Shown here in pieces: positions 11,975 to 23,500 of a stretch of DNA of 64,000 nt. The position numbers were made by a program, and so were the translations under genes. The notes beneath the pieces were generated by a model, which saw nothing but the letters and a program-made list of their open reading frames with translations, searched no databases and was not told where the DNA came from. The DNA lies in assembly GCF_914767665.1 (NCBI RefSeq), contig NC_059501.1, positions 48,360,798 through 48,424,797 of the forward strand, written 5' to 3'. The first letter of the stretch is position 1; the number at the start of each line of letters is the position of its first letter. This stretch comes from Harmonia axyridis (lineage: Eukaryota > Arthropoda > Insecta > Coleoptera > Coccinellidae).

Positions 11975-12151
11975 TTCTCCGGGCGCGAAAAATGGAAAAT
12001 GAATGAAAGATAAAAAAAAAAGAGAAAAAAAAAATAAATACCGTACATAACATTGGTTTTCTAAAACTGCATTAGGTGCGACTTAATTATAAAAAAAAAT
12101 TGAGAGAGAAAAAAAAATTAATTTATTAACCACAATTAATATAGGTGCCTA
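11975..12151 (-). other. BEL/Pao 3' untranslated region
   Basis: A/T-rich spacer between the polyprotein stop and the 3' LTR, including long A runs on the plus strand. No long polypurine tract directly abuts the LTR on the minus strand; only a short GGAGAA precedes it. Confidence 0.6.
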
Positions 12152-15100
12152 TCAAATTTCAACAGGCAAAGGGAAAAGCTTAACAACCGGTCTCTTCAAG
12201 AAACCAGATCGGGTTTTAACAGTGGCGATGCGGGAACGTCCATCGATTGCATTGGACAGAGATGAAATTCGTCCAAGTGCCCATTGGCAAGGAGGAAGCC
12301 TCTCATCTTTGATGAGCACTAAATCTCCAAGTTTAGGAGGATTATTGTCCGGCGTGTACCATTTGGAACATTGCTGCAAAGTGTGCAGGTATTCACGTTG
12401 CCAATGTTTCCAAAAATCTTGTTGAATTCGCTGGAGACATTGCCAACGACTAAGGCGGTTCAAGGGAAGTTGGGTAATATCGGGATAAGGAAGGGCATTA
12501 AGTGGTTCAAGGGTAAGGAAATGACCAGGTGAAAGGGCGGACACATCTTCTGGGTCTGAAGACAATGCTTCTAGCGGGCGAGAGTTCAATATAGCCTCGA
12601 TGAGACAAAGAACCGTATAAAACTCCTCATATGTGAGAATTTGAGCTCCTATAACTCTGCTCAAATGGGTTTTCACAGATTTGACACCTGCTTCCCATAA
12701 ACCACCCATATGCGGAGCTGAAGGGGGGTTGAAATGCCACTGTATGTGCTCCCTTTCAGCAGAATCTTTCATCAAATTGATTATTTCTCGATTGGCACCG
12801 ACAAAATTAGTACCACAGTCAGAATATAAATGACTTATTCTTCCTCGTCGCGCAATAAGTCTTTGGAGAGCGGATAGAAATGTCTCAGTGGACAAATCGG
12901 TTGCCAATTCTAAATGGAGGGCCTTTGTAGCGAAACAAACAAATGAACATACATAAGCCTTCACCGTTTTGACACCACGATGTCGACCTATAGTTATAGA
13001 GTAAGGACCTGCGAAATCTACTCCACAATTACTGAAAGGTTTAACTTCAGAAATCCGTGGTTTTGGAAGTGCACCCATAGGGGGTTGATATGGCTTGGAC
13101 CGAATTTTGAAACATTTTAAACACCTATTCAAAACCGAAGAAATGGCCTTTCTACCACTGATGATCCAAAATCTTTGAGCAATCAGAAATCTAAGAGTGC
13201 GAAGTCCTGCATGTAAATATTTTTTATGGTACATATCAACAAGTGCTGTCAAACGACTCTTTTTAGGTAAAAGCATTGGGTGTTTTGACTCGAAAGATAA
13301 CGAGGATGAATCAATCCTGCCTCCTACTCTTAATATACCTCGTTCATCAAGAAAAATTTTCAATTTTTGCCAATGTTTGGGAAAAGTGTTCCCTTTAACT
13401 TCGGTTGAAAAAGCATGTTGTTGCGTGACTCTGACTAATTGAAACAATGATTCATTTAGCTCAAGGAGTGTGAGATTTCCAGACAGTTTATCACTCTCTT
13501 TTTTAGCGTTATGCGTGAAGCGAAGAACATATGCGAGAATTCTTTGAATTCTGGTCAACGAAGAAATACTATCGAGTAAAGAAATTATAATATTCTGGGC
13601 AGATTTATCTGAAAGTTTCGAGCAAAAATTATTAATGTTCTGTTGAGTGGTCACATCAATATCGATATTAACAGGAAATGAGCTTGAAGGCGTGTGCAAT
13701 AATTGAGGTCCATCAAACCAAATGGACTGATAGGCGAATTCTGAAGGCAATAACCCTCTGGACCCGGCATCAGCGGGGTTATTTTTGGAGTCAATGTGAT
13801 ACCACGAAGCACTAGGTACCTTCTCCTGGATGTGAGCTACTCTGTTGGCTACAAATGTAGGCCACCGATGTGGTGATCCCTTGATCCAATCTAATGTGAT
13901 TTGGGAATCCGTGAAAGCGTAAACTTTACAAAAATCTATAGAATCCCGAAATACGTGAAGGCAATATGAGAGGAGCTTGGCTAGCAGTACAGCACCGCAC
14001 AATTCAAGACGCGGAATTGTTATTCGTTTCAGAGGAGAAACTTTAGTTTTTGCGCATAAAAAATTATTATTTGGTTGATCGTTGTCATCAATCATACGAT
14101 TATAAACCACGGCGCAGTAACCCCTCTCAGAGGCGTCACAAAATCCTACGAGTTGGTAAGACTTGGCTTTCGGGGAGAGAAGTTTGCGAGGAATGGTGAT
14201 CGAGGATAGGATCTGAATTTGGGATTTGAATGCATCCCAGACTCTAGCGATATCTGGAGGAAGTTCATCATCCCAATCAATACCTGACGACCAGACTCTT
14301 TGCAAGAGGTGCTTCAGGAGAAAAGTCACTGGAGCTAAAAAACCCATGGGATCATAGATGCGAGCTATTTGGGAAAGTAAGTGTCGCTTTATAGAAGATT
14401 TATTCAAGGGTTCAAAGCTGAAGCGAAAACAATCTCCCTTTGGATCCCATTGCAAACCCAAAATCTTCAAAGAAAAGTGTTCATCTTCCTGGTCAAATGT
14501 CAGAGGATCAGCTGACATATGTGAAGACGGTATTCCTGCCAAAACGGAAGGGCAATTGGAAGAAAATTTTCTAAGTTCGAAATTACCCCTATTCAAAAGT
14601 TCAACTAGTTGCTGGAGCAACAGTTTGGCTCCTTCCAACGACGAATTGCCAGCAACTATATCATCAACATACGTATTTTCGAGTAGTGCTTTTGAAGCCA
14701 AAGGAAATTTAGGACCCTCATCATCAGTTAACTGAATGAGGGTGCGCAATGCTAGATATGGGGCACTATTTACACCATACGTTACTGTGAGTAACCTATA
14801 GTCTTGAGGTGCCTCATCGACTGAAAACCTCCAAATAATGCGTTGATAATCTGCATGGTCTGGCCTTATACGAATCATGCGATACATCTGTCGGATATCG
14901 GCGCATACTGTATATTCATGCAACCGAAAACGAAGTAAAATCGAAATTATATCCCTTTGAAGTTTCTTCCCGGTAAGAAGATGATCATTTAGTGAACCTT
15001 CTTCAGAACAAGGAGATTTTGCGGAAGCATTGAATACTACACGAATTTTACTCTGACTATTCTGAGCTTTTACAACGCAGTGATGAGGAAGATAATATGA

Positions 15101-17323
15101 GTTTCGATTAATGCAGTCGTAAGGAATAATCTCCATATGATTGGATTCAAGATAATCCCGCATAAACTCAACATATAATTTATACAAATCGGGCGTTTTC
15201 AAAAGTCTTCGTTCAAGAGTAAAGAACCTTTGCAGCGCCAGTTCACGCATTCCAGTAAACTGCGGCAAACAACTGCGAAATGGAAGCGAAACGACGTATC
15301 TACCCTCGCTGTCGCGATAGTGTTGATCGGAAAATATCTGATCACATAGTTTGTTATCAGGGGATATCGGTTCTACTGAAGGCAAGGAGTCAAGTTCCCA
15401 AAATTTTTGCAGAGAAATATCTGTGGAGAAATCTGAACATGAAGTTAAAAATGTTGATATAGATGGTTTTGATTTACAATAGAACTTCCCCATTAAAATA
15501 TAACCGAAAATGGTGTTCATAGCGTCAATTTGACCAGGTTTTCCAATTATCTGTTCAGCCAACATGATTTTCGAAAAAACATCTGCGCCTAATAAAATAT
15601 CAATCTTACCAGGGGTATGGAAGGATTCGTCGGCTAATTTTATGTGCGCTAAATGGGACCAAGCGGAAACAGGAATCGGATGAGAAGGTATCTCATCACA
15701 AATTCTGTCTAAAATTATTGCGTCTGTCAACAAAACAGGACCATTCAATTTACATGGGCGAAACATTAAAACTAAAGAACCATAAGAAGCGTTCATTTTC
15801 ATGGAATTAAGACCTTTTACCTCAACATCAAGTTTGTGCCGGGGTAAACCTAACAATTTCGCAGCCTTTCGAGTTATGAAAGAAGACATGGATCCACTGT
15901 CAATCAAGCAACGAAAACGATGAAACATTCCAAAATTATCTCTGACTTCAATTAACGCGGTGGACAATAGAACTGTAGGTGTTTTATGAGAGACACCAGC
16001 GGATGCTGACAAAACTGCCCAATCAGAAGAGGTAGAAGGAGGTTCCTCTGATCCAGCGGAAGTTTCACTGGAGGGCCGTGCAAGGTGCAACAAGGTGTGA
16101 TGTCGTTGATGACATTTTCGACACGTATTCACAGACTTGCAAGATCGCAAATCATGTATGTTACTCAAACAATTGAAACATAGATGTTTCTGCTTGGCGA
16201 ATGAATGACGTTCTTGGGGAGTTTTTTCAATAAATTTTGAACATGAGAGAAGCGAATGGTCTTGATTACAAAGCGTACAAGTGGATTTTGAGCGTTGATT
16301 CTTATTGTCGTTAGAGAAATAGGTTCCTATGCGTTGTTTTGAATTGGAAGAACTATTTGAATCACCCGTTCTGGTATTATTAGAATTATGGGATGTACCC
16401 AGAGTGTCCATTGCAATACAATATTTATTGAGAAATTCAAGTAGAGTCTTGAATTCGGGAATCATAGAGGAACCATTTTCAAGTTCGAAGCGTGCGATAG
16501 TTGAATTATCCAAGCGTTTTATCAAGAGCATAAACACGATGAAGTCCCAAGATTCTACAGGAAAATTCATGTTTTTTAGTGCGGCCAAATTTTCAGTGAA
16601 TGTACTTAGTAAATTGCGAAGTGCGGTTCGATTATTACAATTGATTTTGCCTGTGCTTTCTATTGCGTTCCAATGAGCTTGGGCTCTCAACCTTTCATTG
16701 GAAAATCTATTGACCAGCGAGTCATAAGCGATCTGATAATTATCAGAAGTCATCGGCAATGTGCGAACTAAAGATAGAGGCGGTCCTTCTAACGAGGATA
16801 TCAAATAATTGAACTTTTCAATTTCAGTGAGCGATTGATTGTTATGAACAAGGGCGTCAAATACATCCAAAAATGTAGCAAATTGCGTATAATCTCCTCT
16901 GAACTTTTTTATTTCTATTTGCGGAAGTCGAATGTTAGGAGTTAAGGAATGAGGAAAGCAAGAAGCAAGACTCTGCTTGCGTGTCAAAACAGATTGCGTC
17001 GATTCATTCAAAGATTTTTCATTTGGATCAAATAATTGAGTATAAATAGTTTTGACAGAAAAATAATCATTTTGAAATTCACGTTTTATTGCTTCTTCTG
17101 AATCGAGATCAGTATCTTCACCTTGTAACAAGATTGAAGTTACAGTTTGGTGTTGTTTATTAAACTCTTCGCGAACATCATCTATCTCGGTAAAACGAAT
17201 TCTAAACGAGGTTCTGAGATTAGAATCTGTTGTTGCTTTATTGGCCAAATCCAATAGTGAAGCTAATTCACCTATACACGATGTTCTCGCGAACTTAGCT
17301 CTCTTCAGTTTGAAATCCGTCAT
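12152..17323 (-). CDS. BEL/Pao Gag-Pol polyprotein
   Basis: An uninterrupted 1723-codon polyprotein. Domains in order: DUF1759-type Gag region around residues 130-230 (FRGDYTQFATFLDVF); zinc knuckles about 345-415 (CTLCNQDHSLLSC, CFNCLSNIHDLRSC, CRKCHQRHH); A17-type protease with LIDSGS near 474; reverse transcriptase with VVFNASAKSP near 760 and catalytic YVDD near 885; RNase H (FCDASERGY, FTDSQITLDW) about 1055-1160; integrase with a His-Cys zinc motif near 1360-1400 and acidic residues in VDFAGPY, SDCGTNF and GGLWEAGVK; and the DUF5641-like C-terminus (FWKHWQREYL, KLGDLVLIKDE). Gag and Pol share one frame, as is usual in BEL/Pao. The length is normal for the family and no env gene is present. 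All enzymatic motifs look intact, so the element may be active. Confidence 0.96.
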   Translation of the reverse strand: MTDFKLKRAKFARTSCIGELASLLDLANKATTDSNLRTSFRIRFTEIDDVREEFNKQHQTVTSILLQGEDTDLDSEEAIKREFQNDYFSVKTIYTQLFDPNEKSLNESTQSVLTRKQSLASCFPHSLTPNIRLPQIEIKKFRGDYTQFATFLDVFDALVHNNQSLTEIEKFNYLISSLEGPPLSLVRTLPMTSDNYQIAYDSLVNRFSNERLRAQAHWNAIESTGKINCNNRTALRNLLSTFTENLAALKNMNFPVESWDFIVFMLLIKRLDNSTIARFELENGSSMIPEFKTLLEFLNKYCIAMDTLGTSHNSNNTRTGDSNSSSNSKQRIGTYFSNDNKNQRSKSTCTLCNQDHSLLSCSKFIEKTPQERHSFAKQKHLCFNCLSNIHDLRSCKSVNTCRKCHQRHHTLLHLARPSSETSAGSEEPPSTSSDWAVLSASAGVSHKTPTVLLSTALIEVRDNFGMFHRFRCLIDSGSMSSFITRKAAKLLGLPRHKLDVEVKGLNSMKMNASYGSLVLMFRPCKLNGPVLLTDAIILDRICDEIPSHPIPVSAWSHLAHIKLADESFHTPGKIDILLGADVFSKIMLAEQIIGKPGQIDAMNTIFGYILMGKFYCKSKPSISTFLTSCSDFSTDISLQKFWELDSLPSVEPISPDNKLCDQIFSDQHYRDSEGRYVVSLPFRSCLPQFTGMRELALQRFFTLERRLLKTPDLYKLYVEFMRDYLESNHMEIIPYDCINRNSYYLPHHCVVKAQNSQSKIRVVFNASAKSPCSEEGSLNDHLLTGKKLQRDIISILLRFRLHEYTVCADIRQMYRMIRIRPDHADYQRIIWRFSVDEAPQDYRLLTVTYGVNSAPYLALRTLIQLTDDEGPKFPLASKALLENTYVDDIVAGNSSLEGAKLLLQQLVELLNRGNFELRKFSSNCPSVLAGIPSSHMSADPLTFDQEDEHFSLKILGLQWDPKGDCFRFSFEPLNKSSIKRHLLSQIARIYDPMGFLAPVTFLLKHLLQRVWSSGIDWDDELPPDIARVWDAFKSQIQILSSITIPRKLLSPKAKSYQLVGFCDASERGYCAVVYNRMIDDNDQPNNNFLCAKTKVSPLKRITIPRLELCGAVLLAKLLSYCLHVFRDSIDFCKVYAFTDSQITLDWIKGSPHRWPTFVANRVAHIQEKVPSASWYHIDSKNNPADAGSRGLLPSEFAYQSIWFDGPQLLHTPSSSFPVNIDIDVTTQQNINNFCSKLSDKSAQNIIISLLDSISSLTRIQRILAYVLRFTHNAKKESDKLSGNLTLLELNESLFQLVRVTQQHAFSTEVKGNTFPKHWQKLKIFLDERGILRVGGRIDSSSLSFESKHPMLLPKKSRLTALVDMYHKKYLHAGLRTLRFLIAQRFWIISGRKAISSVLNRCLKCFKIRSKPYQPPMGALPKPRISEVKPFSNCGVDFAGPYSITIGRHRGVKTVKAYVCSFVCFATKALHLELATDLSTETFLSALQRLIARRGRISHLYSDCGTNFVGANREIINLMKDSAEREHIQWHFNPPSAPHMGGLWEAGVKSVKTHLSRVIGAQILTYEEFYTVLCLIEAILNSRPLEALSSDPEDVSALSPGHFLTLEPLNALPYPDITQLPLNRLSRWQCLQRIQQDFWKHWQREYLHTLQQCSKWYTPDNNPPKLGDLVLIKDERLPPCQWALGRISSLSNAIDGRSRIATVKTRSGFLKRPVVKLFPLPVEI

Positions 17324-17631
17324 GTTTCTGTTCGATATTCACAGTAAGAACCAAAATATAATGAAATGTATAGAAAATTAATTCAAGGTAAGTCCAAAAG
17401 CAATCAATAATTTTCAAATGTGTGTGCATAAACGATTTCTAGACGACGGAAAATGAAAGGAATGAAGATAGGTACATATGACGTTACTCGTCACCAGATG
17501 CGAGATTATAACTATGAACTATGAAATAAAAGGCACAAAAAATGTTTATGACAGCGATAAATGGGAAATGAAAACAAATTAATAAACCAAAATTATGCAA
17601 AATTCAATATCCGGCTGCGAAAAAGGACCAA
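17324..17631 (-). other. BEL/Pao leader with primer binding site
   Basis: Non-coding leader between the 5' LTR and the polyprotein start. On the minus strand it begins with the TTGGTCC primer-site-like sequence. No separate gene is seen. Confidence 0.7.
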
Positions 17632-18162
17632 TGTTACGTCCGATAGCTCAGTATTGTTTGAGAGAAAAATGGACTGTATATCTGCGTGCGTTTGTAGTTG
17701 GATAGTTGGAGCGACAGCGAAATATTTGATAATAATGCAAATAATAATTGCGGTCAACAATGATGACTTACCAAATGGGGCTTCAGGTTGAAGAACAAAT
17801 GGTCTCTGGTACAAATCCCAGCTCTTCACAGGGCCCTTGGTGCGGGTTATCAGCTCCAACTTTCTGGGTTTAAAGCGGTGTAGAAAAAACACTAACAAAG
17901 GCGTAGGCGAAAAGACAAAGCGATGAATAAAGCGGGTATTTCAAAACCGTTAAAAAATCAAGAAAAAAAATGCGAAAAGTCAATTAATATTTAGAAATGT
18001 CAAGCACAATTTTTGGGCGAACTAGCGAAGTCAATCATTCAAACTATATTATTCATATGTCTCTTGCGTTCTGGGCAGAGCCATCAGTGTTAACATCGTT
18101 TACGCGCAATCCTATGATACTTCGCGGTCGCTCGAACTTCATAACTGTTTCTTGCACAAACA
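17632..18162 (-). repeat. BEL/Pao 5' LTR
   Basis: 531 bp, about 99% identical by eye to 11444-11974: single changes near 17947, 18091 and 18121 and a two-base change near 18046. On the minus strand it is followed by TTGGTCCTTTTTCGCAGCC, where a TGG start could pair with the CCA end of a tRNA primer. Confidence 0.95.
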
Positions 18163-18597
18163 CAGTATCAAGACCGACTGAAATGCTCGTTCAACAAAGA
18201 GTTCCACAAGATTAAAATGACAAATTTAAAGAAAATCAACAACCTCAAGACAACTAGCATTCCGAACGTAACAACTCAAGATAGATGGATAAAAAAATTA
18301 TCTGACAAAGAAATACCAAATACAGTCAAAAGTCTGTTATCATTAGGATCCAAATTCAGTGTAACAACTACAAAAAAAGATATAAACATTGATCGCATAA
18401 TAGCAGATACAGAATATATCCTAGAAGCAATACCAGATGGAAGAAAAAATGTACAGAGAGCGAAAGTCACAAATGCAGTCACAAATTATATACATAGACC
18501 TATAGAAGAAAATTCTCTGATACAAAAATGGTATAAGGACACCAAATGGTGTCCAAATGGAGCTGTTTATGGAAATTATTTTGTTTATATTGAATAA
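18163..18597 (+). pseudogene. PLE family D copy 2, middle coding piece
   Basis: The piece resumes with the codons for QDRLKCSFNKEFHKIK exactly where the N-terminal piece stops, one copy of the CAGTA target being shared. It follows copy 1 as far as WYKDTKW. There an internal deletion of about 570 bp (roughly residues 250-440 of copy 1) removes DKGAVTVV, the NPKVHK motif and the first catalytic Asp motif. The junction lies in a repeated CAAATGG and shifts the frame, so the piece ends in a short unrelated tail. Confidence 0.88.
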
Positions 18598-19705
18598 CAA
18601 CTACTGCGTGTTCAAAGAAAAATATTACCTTCAAATATTTGGATGTGCTATGGGTTCTAAACTAAGTCCAAGACTAGCCCAATATGTCATGGATCACTTG
18701 GTAAAATCATGTGTGGAAAAGTTACCATTTAATATACCCATTTTAAAAAAATTCGTAGACGACTTATTATTGACTGTACCAAAAACACATATACAGACTA
18801 CGTTGAAGTGTTTTAACTCTTATTCCAAAAACTTACAATTCACTTTGGAAGTAGAAAACTTGGAACAATGTGTACCTTTCTTAGACACAAAAGTACAAAG
18901 ACAAGATGATGTTATAAAGTTAAAATGGCATAGAAAAGAAACCCACTCAAACAAAATGATCCATTATAATTCAGACCATAACATAAATATAAAAATTAAC
19001 ATGATAAAACAAATGAAAAATAGAATAAGAAGAATATGTCATGAGTCTTACATACAGGAGGGAATACAAAATTTATTGGAGATATTAAGACAGAACGGAT
19101 ATCCCTATGGAATGTTGAAGAAATTATTGTATGCAAGTGACACCACAAAAGCACCACAACTAATAAGAAGCGAGGAAGAAACAGAGGAAATTCATTATGC
19201 ATCATACCCAAATATACATGGATTAACAAAAAAACTAATAAATATATTTAAACATGAAAAAGTGAAAATTGCTATTTATAATAAAAAAACTGTGGGCAAT
19301 TTATATACAAAATTAAAAGATCCTATTCAAACACTATTAAAAAGCAACGTAGTCTATGAAGTAAAATGTGAAGATTGCGAAAAAATATACATAGGACATA
19401 CATCTCAATCGTTGAAAAGCAGATTGGCATTACACAAATCAGATATTGCAAAACATCCGGATAGATGCGCACTAGCAACCCATGCATTCAATTTAAATCA
19501 TAAAATAAATTTCGAAGAAGCAAAGGTGTTAAAAACGGAAAAAAATTACAAAAAAAGGTTGATATTGGAAATGATAGAGATAAATAAACAGGAAAATATT
19601 ATTAACAAAAAAACAGACACAAATAATTTGAGTGCTATATATGGATATTTGTTAGAAAAATCGGAAGAAAACATATACTTTTTCGATGGTCCAGTTGACG
19701 AGTGA
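18557..19705 (+). pseudogene. PLE family D copy 2, C-terminal RT and endonuclease piece
   Basis: The frame matches copy 1 from MELFMEIILFILNN to the end at GPVDE, with only a few substitutions. It holds GCAMGSKLSPR, the FVDD box, VPFLDTKV and the complete GIY-YIG-type endonuclease. Because the upstream RT motifs with the first catalytic aspartate are deleted, the copy cannot encode a working polymerase. The endonuclease part remains open and well conserved. Confidence 0.9.
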
Positions 19706-20031
19706 AAGGGAGAAGGCAGATTACGAAAGTGTCAAAAACAAACAAAACAATTTACCTATCTAGCCAGTTGACACAAAGGAGAAAAAATAAATAAATTAAA
19801 TATTTTAAGTAATATATTTTGGTTGTGAAAAAAATGTTTTTATTTTGTTGACGTTTCAAATTGAAGAAAATTATTGTCGTTTTAATGTCCAAAGGATCAA
19901 TGTGAATTGAATTAAGACAAATGTTTTGTAGTTTTGCAAGTTTCCTGAACATAACCTCACATTCTGTAAGTGAATTATTAACGAAGTTATTGTTAAACTG
20001 AATATGTGAAGGATTTGTATTGTATTTCAGA

Positions 20032-20066
20032 AGCCCTGAAGAAGAATTAAATAAATTCGAAAGCTT
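20032..20066 (+). ncRNA. Hammerhead-ribozyme-like core, PLE family D copy 2
   Basis: CTGAAGA, a stem GAATT/AATTC, then GAAAGC. Confidence 0.55.
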
Positions 20067-20125
20067 GGCAAGGAATAAAGAGTTTTCTTTTATTCTCCAA
20101 AATAATCGAGTCGTTTGACCCTTAT

Positions 20126-20143
20126 ATATATATATATATATAA
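20126..20143. repeat. (TA)n microsatellite, short
   Basis: TA run between the right end of PLE family D copy 2 and the Ty3/gypsy LTR. The gypsy element appears to have inserted into a TA array that continues at 25108. Confidence 0.9.
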
Positions 20144-20480
20144 TGTTATTAAGTATCTTTCTGGTTGTAATAAAAACAGCTGTGTTTCTCTGTAAATAAC
20201 AAAGCTTTTATTATTATATACACTATTTACACTTACATACATGATCTAGAATATTAATCCTACCTGTAAATAACAAAGAAACAACATTCAATGTTCTTAT
20301 TCACTAATTTGTCGTTAGATAAATTTCACAATATTGCAACTCACTGTATTCGGAATGAATTCATCGATCATACTGATGATACGTTTGCGAATTTAACAAC
20401 GTTCCGTATTGGTATTAAGCAATCTGATTCATTGACCTGACTACTCGCGTAATTCAATCAGATCGAGGAAATTCCTTACA
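20144..20480 (-). repeat. Ty3/gypsy 3' LTR
   Basis: 337 bp. On the minus strand it starts TGTAAGGAATTTCC and ends TTAATAACA. It follows directly after a polypurine tract. Confidence 0.93.
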
Positions 20481-20496
20481 TCTCCCCCCTTAAGAC
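20481..20496 (-). promoter_or_regulatory. Polypurine tract of the Ty3/gypsy element
   Basis: On the minus strand the sequence reads TTAAGGGGGGAGA immediately before the 3' LTR. Such a tract primes plus-strand DNA synthesis in LTR retroelements, and its position supports the orientation. Confidence 0.85.
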
Positions 20497-20587
20497 AAAA
20501 AATTTTTTGGTACAAGAAAATTTTGCGTGAATTACAATATTGCAAAAATTATATAAATTTATATTTAAGTATATGCTAAGGTTTTCA

Positions 20588-23500
20588 TTAACAAGGTTTT
20601 GGAATGAGCTTCGAAATGTGAAATATATTTGATTCTGATTTCTTATGTCCTATATCAATTTCATATATTGAATTCGATATCTTCTTCAAAATTTTATATG
20701 GCCCGATTCTCACTTCATCTAATTTCTTCCGGTTCATTCTATTGCCATTTTCAATGTACACTAAATCTCCCACATTAAAGTCGAACTCCTTCCTATTTTT
20801 GTCATATAATTTCTTATTATACTCATGATATTTTATACTATTCCTATATGCAGTCATTCTATCGTTTTCTAGTTGATTATAATTTTTATTTTTTTTCAGT
20901 TCATTCGGTAATATTGATGTATCTTCGCCCTCTAATAAATATTTTGGACTAAATTTCGTCACTGTATGCTCAGTTTCATTGTATTGATCTATGCAGTTAT
21001 GAGCTACAGTTGTCCATGCATGCTTATTTTTTCCTTCGTTCGTTGTACATCTTATCTTATTTACTAAGGTTTGGTTGAGTCTTTCATTTAAACCATTCGA
21101 AAATGGTGCATTAACTCCTGTAAAAATCATTGTAATCCCTTTTTTCACTAAAAAATTTTTGAAATCTTTAGAGTTTATACCTGGATATTGATCTGTCAAA
21201 AGTATTTGAACATCGTGATCTTTTAGTACATTTTCTGTTAGTTTAACAAAATCATTTGCATTTTGTGTTTTCGATGTTAATATGTAAGCATACCTTGAAA
21301 AGTGATCTACTAGGAGGTGAATATATTTTTTCGTGGATCTTGAGCCACCAAATCCACCTATTGTGTCTATGGAGACTATTTCGAATGGTTTTTTTGCGGG
21401 CCCAAGATGTGACATTAAGCCAATTTTGTTTTGTCCTCTTGTTTTATTTTTTATGCAAACCTCACAACATCTACATATTTTTCTTATGTTTTCTGATATA
21501 TTTGCTGCTGTATAATGAGTGAGTATTTTGTTTTTCATTTGATTTATTCCAATATGACCAAATTCATTGTGTGTGTCCTTAATTAGTTTTTCACTGAATT
21601 CTTCTGACAGTAAAATTTTCTCTTTATTTCTTGCTTTTTTATAACACAAATTATTTTTACTGTCCATTCTCAGTCCATTTTTATTGATTTTTATATCTTT
21701 ATTCTGCTTCTGGTCTTCTAAAATATCCTCTAATTTTATTAAGTTCACCACTTTTATCTTGTCTCCTTCTTCTTCTTCAGCGTCTAGCACCGGGTTTCTG
21801 CTTAAGCAATCTGCTTCTAAGTTATCCTTGCCCGGGCGATAAATTATCTCAAAGTCAAATTGCGACAAGTAATAAGTGAGATCTCCTAGTTCTTCGTCAG
21901 TTCTAGCTTTTATATTCATCTTTTCTAGAGGTTTGTGATCTGAAAATACTTTGAAGTGTTTACCTATAAGCCAATGTTGCCAATACTTTACGGATTCTTT
22001 TATTGCTATACATTCCAAATAAATTGCTTTTTTCTTTTTCTGTGATTCGTTCAATTTCTTGGAAAAATATGCTACTGGTTTTTCTGTTTTACTATTTTCG
22101 TTCAGTTGTGGTTGTTTTAAAACGGCACCTATGCCTTGCAAGCTTGCATCTGTATATATATGAATCGGTAAGCCTGGATCGAAAATGGCTAAAACTGGTT
22201 GGGTGCAAAGAAAATTTTTCATATAATCAAATACATTTTGACATTTTTCTGACCAAATGAATTCCTGTCCTTTTCTCAGTAAATTATGTAGTGGGTCTAA
22301 AGTTATTGAATTTTTTGGTATGTATTCGTTGTAAAAATTAATTTTACCCAAAAATTGTCGAACATTTTTTCTATTTTTTGGCACAGGAAAATTTCTTATC
22401 GATATTAAATTATCCTTCATTGGCGAGATCGTGTTATGTTTTATTATGTGGCCTAAATATTGTACTGAGTCGAGTGCATATGTGCATTTCGAGAGTTTTA
22501 ATCGAAATCCTTCTTTCATGATTGCTTCTAATAACTGTGTCAAATGATCTATGTGTTCTTCAAAGGATTTTGAAAATATTAAAATGTCGTCTATATAGTT
22601 AACTGTGAACTCTGATAATTTGTGTTTTCTTATTATATTACTAAGAATTCTTTGGAAAATGGCCGGAGATGTTTTCAATCCGAATGGTAGGCAAGTCCAT
22701 TGGAAGTGACCTTCTTGGGTTACAAATCCCGTTTTTCTTCTATCTTCAATTCGTAGAGGGATTGACCAAAAAGCAGAATTAATATCGAGCTTTGAAAAAA
22801 ATTTGCAGTTTCTTGTTTTGATTACTAGGTCTTCTATTAATGGGAACGGTTGTGATTGAGGGACTATTATTCTGTTTAAATCTCTAAAATCTATGCATAA
22901 TCTTGATCTTCTATTTTCATCTTTTTTAAAGGCTAAAGTTACCGGGGCAGCAAAAGGGCTATATGATTCTTCTATCAAATTTTTTTCAAGTAATTGAGAT
23001 ATTTGTACTTCTATTTCTTTCTTGTCATCAATTGTACATCTATAAGGCCTTTTACTACAATATTTATCTACTATGAGATCAATTCTTGCTTCATAGTCTT
23101 TTACGGTACCTATATCGTACTTATCTTTAGCAAAAATATTTTTATATTTGTTTACTAAATCTGTTATAACTTTTTTTTCAATATTATTCAAATGATTCAT
23201 TGAAATATTAAAAGTATTTATCTCTACATGTTCATTAAAATTAATTTGATACTCATTCATTAATATATTAGATTCGGAATCTTTTTGTTCTATCTCTAAT
23301 CTTTCATTTTGTATCAACTTAAATTTTTGAATACAATCTAGGCCTATAAGGAAATTGTACTTGAAATTTTCATTATTGATTATGAACACGTTTACATATT
23401 TTTCTATATTTAATATTTTTATTTTTAATTTTACCATACCATCTGTTTCATGAACACCATTAATCGTTCTCAAATTAGTTTTCTTTTTATAGCCATTTTT

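Larger units (their letters stand above)
11444..18162 (-). mobile_element. Complete BEL/Pao LTR retrotransposon (6.7 kb)
   Basis: The element has two 531-bp LTRs that begin TG and end CA, one intact polyprotein gene on the minus strand, and a perfect 5-bp target duplication CAGTA (11439-11443 and 18163-18167) inside a PLE gene. I count about 5 differences between the LTRs, so the insertion is young. The primer site is at 17618-17631. Everything needed for retrotransposition appears present. Confidence 0.96.
11174..20125 (+). mobile_element. Penelope-like element family D, copy 2, split by a BEL/Pao insertion
   Basis: Coding pieces at 11174-11443 and 18163-19705 belong to one copy. Removing 11444-18162 rejoins them exactly at the sequence present in copy 1. 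An internal deletion near 18550 fuses the region before the RT core to the region after its first catalytic motif. The right end (to 20125) carries the family D terminal repeat and a hammerhead-like core. The right flank is (TA)n. Confidence 0.9.
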
